In this document: in pieces, positions 6,075 through 9,559 of the stretch
How positions within the stretch are numbered: the stretch's first letter is position 1
How the letters are laid out: every line of letters starts with the position of its first letter
DNA from: Nitrososphaerota archaeon
Lineage (GTDB): Archaea; Thermoproteota; Nitrososphaeria; Nitrososphaerales; JAHFOH01
Assembly: GCA_023266955.1 (NCBI GenBank)
Contig: JAHFOH010000006.1
Coordinates: 1-9,559, forward strand
Direction of reading: 5' to 3'
Length of the DNA: 9,559 nucleotides
The notes under the pieces: generated by a model
The model's input: the letters and a program-made list of their open reading frames with translations, nothing else
Told to the model about the DNA's origin: nothing
The model's database searches: none
Program-made: the position numbers and the translations under genes

Positions 6075-7325
6075 ATGCAAGTAACCATTTTCGAAGGTAG
6101 AGCCACACACAACTTCTCTCCGCTCACCTTGACAAGACCGTGCTTCACGTTGCTACTTGGAGCTCAGACGCTCTTGACGAGTTTACTCGATTCGTTGGCG
6201 ACATCTAGGTATTCTTTACTCGTCAGAGACCATCTTGTTGACACTACTAAGGCACATCTTTCTGTTGATGTTAACTCATTTGAAAAGGACGAGGAAGCTC
6301 TTCTAGTGAACGGTTTGGCAAAACCTTGGATGAAAGACTTCCACAAGATGCTGAGGAAAAAGGAGAGATTTGCCGCGATGGATGACGGAAATCTTGTCCT
6401 GGCCAAAGTTGTTGGAAGGGAGTTAGATGGCAATCTATCGCCTACGAATATCGATGGAAAGTTCAGACGGATGCATAACAAGTATGAACTTTCAAGCGGC
6501 CTTTGGAAGTATCCTTGGGAACTCATTGAAGATAACAGCGAAGCCATCAGCCGTCAGTTTGCTCTAAAAAGTGACCGACTGCAGGTTGAAGCCAGCAATG
6601 TTCTTGGTTCAACTAAGCAGGTAAGCATAGATGGTGAAGCCACTATTGAACCTAACGTAGTATTCGATACTAGGTTTGGTCCAATTACAGTTGAACAGGA
6701 GGCTGAAATCCAATCGTTCTCGAGAGTAGTGGGTCCTGCTTACATTGGCAAGCAGACAATAATTAGGTCCGCCTTGGTCGGGAAGGGGACATCGATAGCA
6801 GATCAATGCAGAATAGGCGGAGAAGTGGAGCAGTCGGTTTTCTCTGGCTACTCTAACAAGGCTCACAGTGGGTTTTTTGGACACTCGTATGTCGGCGAAT
6901 GGGTCAACGTTGGCGCACTTACCGCTAACTCTGACTTGAAGAATACGTATGGCACTGTCAGAATGAATTTTCAGGGTGAAAAGGTTGATTCAGGGCTGCT
7001 GAAGGTTGGTTGCTTCCTGGGAGACTATTGCAAGACGTCTATTGGAACACAGATCTATACCGGAATAAGAGCCGGTGTCTGCTCGCATCTCCACGGCTTT
7101 GTATCGGAAGATGTTCCGAGTTTTACAATCTACGCCAAGACGTTAGGCTCCAAACTCACTGAATTGGAGCTGGATTCAGCAATAGAGACTCAAAGGAGAA
7201 TGATGAGAAGGCGTCATATTAAGCCAGAACATCATGATATTGAGCTTTTGAGGAGAGTCTTTGAATTGACGCAGTCAGAACGTTACATGGCGGGCGTATT
7301 GAAAACACAATTCAGCCTCGGCTGA
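6075..7325 (+). CDS. GlmU-like putative sugar nucleotidyltransferase / acyltransferase with left-handed beta-helix
   Basis: This 416-residue protein has two parts. Residues 1-165 carry no GGxGTR loop; instead PLTLTRP (16-22), LLLGAQTLL (26-34) and LLVNGLAKP (76-84) match the divergent N-terminal domain of GlmU-related proteins known mainly from Bacteroidetes. Residues about 185-350 form hexapeptide-type repeats of a left-handed beta-helix: IDGEATIEPN, GPAYIGKQTII, VGKGTSI, then NKAHSGFFGHSYVGEWVNVG (261-280), SDLKNTYG (286-293) and SIGTQIYTGIRAG (322-334). This block resembles the acetyltransferase half of GlmU, with His264 and His270 near the place of its catalytic histidine. The tail (360-416) is charged and helical. 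It may make UDP-GlcNAc or a related nucleotide sugar, or only acetylate or bind a sugar nucleotide. ATG start; AGGGA at 6062-6066 is a possible ribosome site. It converges on galT with 13 bases between stops. Confidence 0.8.
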   Translation: MQVTIFEGRATHNFSPLTLTRPCFTLLLGAQTLLTSLLDSLATSRYSLLVRDHLVDTTKAHLSVDVNSFEKDEEALLVNGLAKPWMKDFHKMLRKKERFAAMDDGNLVLAKVVGRELDGNLSPTNIDGKFRRMHNKYELSSGLWKYPWELIEDNSEAISRQFALKSDRLQVEASNVLGSTKQVSIDGEATIEPNVVFDTRFGPITVEQEAEIQSFSRVVGPAYIGKQTIIRSALVGKGTSIADQCRIGGEVEQSVFSGYSNKAHSGFFGHSYVGEWVNVGALTANSDLKNTYGTVRMNFQGEKVDSGLLKVGCFLGDYCKTSIGTQIYTGIRAGVCSHLHGFVSEDVPSFTIYAKTLGSKLTELELDSAIETQRRMMRRRHIKPEHHDIELLRRVFELTQSERYMAGVLKTQFSLG

Positions 7326-7338
7326 GTCCCAAGTTTCG

Positions 7339-8382
7339 CTAGCTGATTCCGATAAGAGAGGCAAGTTCTTTCCGAGCGTTCATCCCTAAGACCTCGGCCG
7401 CCTGCTCTGGGGGTATTTGGTTGATGTAGACGCCAGCTCCCTTCTCTAGTCCCGACCACCTCGTCAGCTGCGGATAGACCTCTATATGCCAGTGGAGCTG
7501 TTTTGTAGTCTTCTTCTCAGGCGAAGTATGGAAGACCATGCTGAATGCTGGTTCATTTAGGGCCCGTGACAATCCTCCCAATGTCGACCTAAGCATAAGG
7601 GCTAGGTCCCTGATCTCCTTCTGAGCGACCTTCAGGAAACTCGTCTGATGTCGCTTTGGAAAGATCCAGAATTCGAAGGCGTGTGTCGGAGCCCAAGGAC
7701 TGAATGATACAAATGAATCTGTCGCTAGGATTTGCCTTGGGCCTCCAAGTTCAGCTCCTACAACAGAACACATTGGACAAATGCCAAGTTCGTACATCGA
7801 CTTCTGAACGGCGGTCGCCTCTTCCTCCACTAGCGGTGGTAATCTAGGTAGGGTCAACAGCTGAAGGTGGGGGTGAGGAATGGAGGCACCAGCATCCCTC
7901 CCGTTATTGACAAAGACTGCGACGTAAGATACTCTCTTCTGTGAATACAGCCATCGCATCTTATCTTGAGTAGTGGCGAGGACATTCATCCACTGGTCGA
8001 CACTCATCTTGGAAAATGATTCTTCATGATTCGGTGTGGCTACGACGATGTAGTGGTAGCCGTATGCCGGCTCACTGTAAAGCGGTGAATCACTATATGT
8101 CGAAGGCGGATTCAAGCTCACAGATGATGCCGCCTGAGGGAACACTCTGACGGACCAATTAGGGTGGACTTCGAATTCACTGTCTGTGAGTTTTAGCAAG
8201 GTACCCTCCCTTTCAACCAATACGAGATCGGCTGGAGGCGTCAACCTTTCATTGCCTGGGCAGAACGGACACTCGGACTTCAGCGGCTGCTCCTCCTCTT
8301 TTAGCTCCGATATTCGTTTCGATCTTTCCGCAGAGACTATAACGAGCCGCTCAGTGAAATAGTCCTTCCTCAGTTCACCCAA
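7339..8382 (-). CDS. galT: Galactose-1-phosphate uridylyltransferase (GalT) family protein
   Basis: This 347-residue HIT-superfamily nucleotidyltransferase would exchange UMP between UDP-glucose and galactose-1-phosphate through a uridylyl-histidine. The N-terminal DYFTERLVIVSAER (7-20) and CPFCPGNE (38-45) are typical. Likely zinc ligands are Cys38, Cys41, His119 in TPNH and His170. The active site HPHLQ is 170-174, with His172 as nucleophile. The second half of the fold has CPMC (202-205), APTHAFEFWIFPKRH (231-245) and HWHIEVYPQLTR (296-307). Length matches the family. Some relatives act on other hexose-1-phosphates or as ADP-sugar phosphorylases, so the sugar and base are not certain. The start is TTG at 8380-8382; no alternative ATG precedes the conserved N-terminus. 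It stands alone on the minus strand, diverging from apgM and converging with the GlmU-like gene. Confidence 0.88.
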   Translation of the reverse strand: MGELRKDYFTERLVIVSAERSKRISELKEEEQPLKSECPFCPGNERLTPPADLVLVEREGTLLKLTDSEFEVHPNWSVRVFPQAASSVSLNPPSTYSDSPLYSEPAYGYHYIVVATPNHEESFSKMSVDQWMNVLATTQDKMRWLYSQKRVSYVAVFVNNGRDAGASIPHPHLQLLTLPRLPPLVEEEATAVQKSMYELGICPMCSVVGAELGGPRQILATDSFVSFSPWAPTHAFEFWIFPKRHQTSFLKVAQKEIRDLALMLRSTLGGLSRALNEPAFSMVFHTSPEKKTTKQLHWHIEVYPQLTRWSGLEKGAGVYINQIPPEQAAEVLGMNARKELASLIGIS

Positions 8383-8416
8383 GCGAGTCGTCGTTTCAGC
8401 CCGCTTGCAGCAACAG

Positions 8417-8422
8417 TTTATA
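8417..8422. promoter_or_regulatory. TATA-like element in the galT/apgM divergent gap, possibly shared
   Basis: The plus strand reads TTTATA and the minus strand TATAAA. For galT (minus) the A-rich TAAAAGAC immediately upstream is a fair BRE, and a start near 8394 leaves about 12 bases of leader. For apgM (plus) transcription would begin near 8445, about 15 bases before its ATG and just ahead of the ribosome site. No other convincing TATA box is seen in the 77-base gap, so one element may serve both genes. Confidence 0.5.
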
Positions 8423-8450
8423 GTCTTTTACAATCGTGTTTGTCAAATTG

Positions 8451-8457
8451 GGAGGGT
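8451..8457 (+). promoter_or_regulatory. apgM: Shine-Dalgarno site of apgM
   Basis: GGAGGGT lies two bases before the ATG at 8460 and contains the full GGAGG core complementary to the 16S rRNA 3' end. It decides the apgM start: the next codons give MARLLLILLDGVGDRP, the standard N-terminus of the family. Confidence 0.75.
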
Positions 8458-8459
8458 CG

Positions 8460-9559
8460 ATGGCTCGTCTTCTGTTGATTCTTTTGGATGGCGTGGGCGA
8501 TCGGCCCGACCCATCTCTGAACTGGACGACGCCTTTGCAGGCAGCGCGAACACGATACCTCGACGTGATCGCAAGAGGCGGTTTGCTGAGGAGGGTGCAG
8601 CCGTTAGGTCAGAAAGTCGCACCCGAGTCGGATGTTGCAGTATTTGGTATGTTAGGTTATCGATTCGAGAAGGACTATCCAGGAAGGGGCGTCGTCGAAG
8701 CGGTTGGAGCAGACTTGGATTTCCAAAACGGTGACTTGGCGCTTCGTGCTAACTTTGGGACAATCGCAGCAGACCGAAGTATTGCAGATCGGCGGGCCGG
8801 TCGAGACTTTTCAAACGAAGAGGCTGTGGAGCTTGCGATCCTGATCAATAAGGGGGTGAAGCTTGAGGGCGCTTCTTTTTCGTTCGTTTCTACAGTTGGA
8901 TACCGTGGAGTTCTGGTTATTCGGGCTAGCGAACCGCTCTCAGCAAACATAACCAACACGGACCCTGGTTATATTCGAAAGGGAAGGATAGGGCTTGTTC
9001 GTGAAGACGCTTCCGTAAGTCGGCTTCTACCCTGTAAACCAGTAGGTACCGCGAAGTCTTCCAAGATTGTAGCAAGCCTGGTAAACAGTTTCACGCAACA
9101 ATCCCTTAAGATACTTTCATCCGCTAATGTCAATCTTAAACGGATAAGGGAGAACAAGAGACCTGCGAATGCAATCCTGCTTAGGGATGCGGGAAATTCC
9201 CTTCCAACGATTCAGAAGCTTAATGAAAAATATGGGAGAAGCTTCGCGTCGATCGTTGATATGCCCGTGGAAAAGGGTATTTCACGTCTGACCGGTATGC
9301 AAGAGTTTGAAGCCGGTGCCCAATCAGATTATGAAGAGAAGGCTTCAAAATGTGTGGACCTGCTTGAAAGATTTGACGTCGTTTATGTTCACATAAAGGG
9401 TCCGGATGAGCCTGGTCACGACGGAAATGCCAAAGCTAAGAAAAGGGTGATTGAGGAAATTGACTTTCGATTCTTCAAGACAATACTCTCATCTTTGAAC
9501 CTAGGCGAATCTTATGTTGTCGTCTCGGCAGACCATGCAACACCCTGCCAACTCAGAGT
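8460..9559 (+). CDS. apgM: 2,3-bisphosphoglycerate-independent phosphoglycerate mutase, archaeal type, 3' truncated by window edge
   Basis: The frame stays open from ATG 8460 to the window end, giving 366 residues of a protein usually near 400. The enzyme interconverts 3- and 2-phosphoglycerate in glycolysis and gluconeogenesis through a phosphoserine intermediate and belongs to the alkaline phosphatase superfamily. Visible metal and active-site motifs are LLDGVGDRP (8-16, metal ligand Asp10), APESDVAVFGMLGY (54-67, nucleophile Ser57), GRGVVEAVGA (75-84), HIKGPDEPGHDG (311-322, Asp316 and His320), and SADHATPC (356-363, Asp358 and His359). LLRDAGNSLP (240-249) marks the C-terminal half. No frameshift or internal stop was found on translating the whole stretch. 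It diverges from galT and has its own strong ribosome site. Only the last few dozen residues and stop codon are missing. Confidence 0.95.
   Translation, partial: MARLLLILLDGVGDRPDPSLNWTTPLQAARTRYLDVIARGGLLRRVQPLGQKVAPESDVAVFGMLGYRFEKDYPGRGVVEAVGADLDFQNGDLALRANFGTIAADRSIADRRAGRDFSNEEAVELAILINKGVKLEGASFSFVSTVGYRGVLVIRASEPLSANITNTDPGYIRKGRIGLVREDASVSRLLPCKPVGTAKSSKIVASLVNSFTQQSLKILSSANVNLKRIRENKRPANAILLRDAGNSLPTIQKLNEKYGRSFASIVDMPVEKGISRLTGMQEFEAGAQSDYEEKASKCVDLLERFDVVYVHIKGPDEPGHDGNAKAKKRVIEEIDFRFFKTILSSLNLGESYVVVSADHATPCQLR

Noticed and set aside
6164..6547. Open frame of 127 codons antisense to the N-terminal domain of the GlmU-like gene.
   Set aside because: The sense frame has clear family motifs; the antisense product has none.
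7326..7338. Possible bidirectional terminator between the GlmU-like gene and galT.
   Set aside because: The 13-base gap has only a TTT and no T-run or stable hairpin.
8405..8734. Open frame of 109 codons on the plus strand overlapping the apgM start.
   Set aside because: The apgM frame from 8460 has a strong ribosome site and all family motifs, so this frame, rich in Arg and Ser, is a shadow.
8675..8959. Open frame of 94 codons antisense to apgM.
   Set aside because: It mirrors a conserved apgM segment and shows no independent signal.
1..9559. tRNA or rRNA genes, CRISPR arrays, insertion sequences and attachment sites.
   Set aside because: No cloverleaf-like segments, regularly spaced repeats, transposase motifs or long terminal repeats were seen, and the sequence is almost fully occupied by conserved genes.

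Overview
The window looks like a stretch of archaeal chromosome carrying ordinary central and sugar metabolism. Three things point to archaea: TATA/BRE-type promoters at the right distance from start codons (lipA, and the galT/apgM divergent gap), an archaeal-type cofactor-independent phosphoglycerate mutase (apgM), and a small tyrosine phosphatase resembling the SsoPTP type of Sulfolobales. No bacterial -35/-10 promoters were recognised. TTG starts are common (4 of 9 genes), and stop codons are TAG or TGA with no TAA. A TACK-group archaeon would fit, but the sequence alone does not settle the lineage.

Region 1 (1-348, +) is the 3' end of the phosphatase gene. It meets the next gene tail to tail, both stop codons lying inside one CTAG.

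Region 2 (345-5208, all on the minus strand) is a compact operon read in the order lipA, E1-alpha, E1-beta, E2, lipB. It encodes the E1 and E2 parts of a 2-oxoacid dehydrogenase multienzyme complex together with the two enzymes that build its lipoyl cofactor in place: LipB puts octanoate on the E2 lysine and LipA inserts two sulfurs. E3 (dihydrolipoamide dehydrogenase) is not in the window, although E2 has an E3-binding domain, so E3 should be encoded elsewhere. A TATA/BRE promoter lies upstream of lipA, flanked by an inverted pair of a 9-base motif that may be an operator.

Region 3 (5336-7325, +) is a two-gene unit: a stand-alone sugar-1-phosphate nucleotidyltransferase, then a GlmU-like protein with a left-handed beta-helix domain. 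Region 4 (7339-8382, -) is a galT-type hexose-1-phosphate uridylyltransferase converging on it. Together these three suggest nucleotide-sugar supply for glycan or glycoprotein synthesis.

Region 5 (8460 to the window end, +) is apgM, cut off by the window edge. It diverges from galT across a 77-base gap with one TATA-like element that could serve both directions.

Coding density is very high and no gene-free stretch exceeds 130 bases. I saw no RNA genes, mobile elements or CRISPR arrays. The point most worth following is the complete canonical LipA/LipB lipoylation route beside its target complex in an apparent archaeon, which raises the question of where LipB obtains its octanoyl group.
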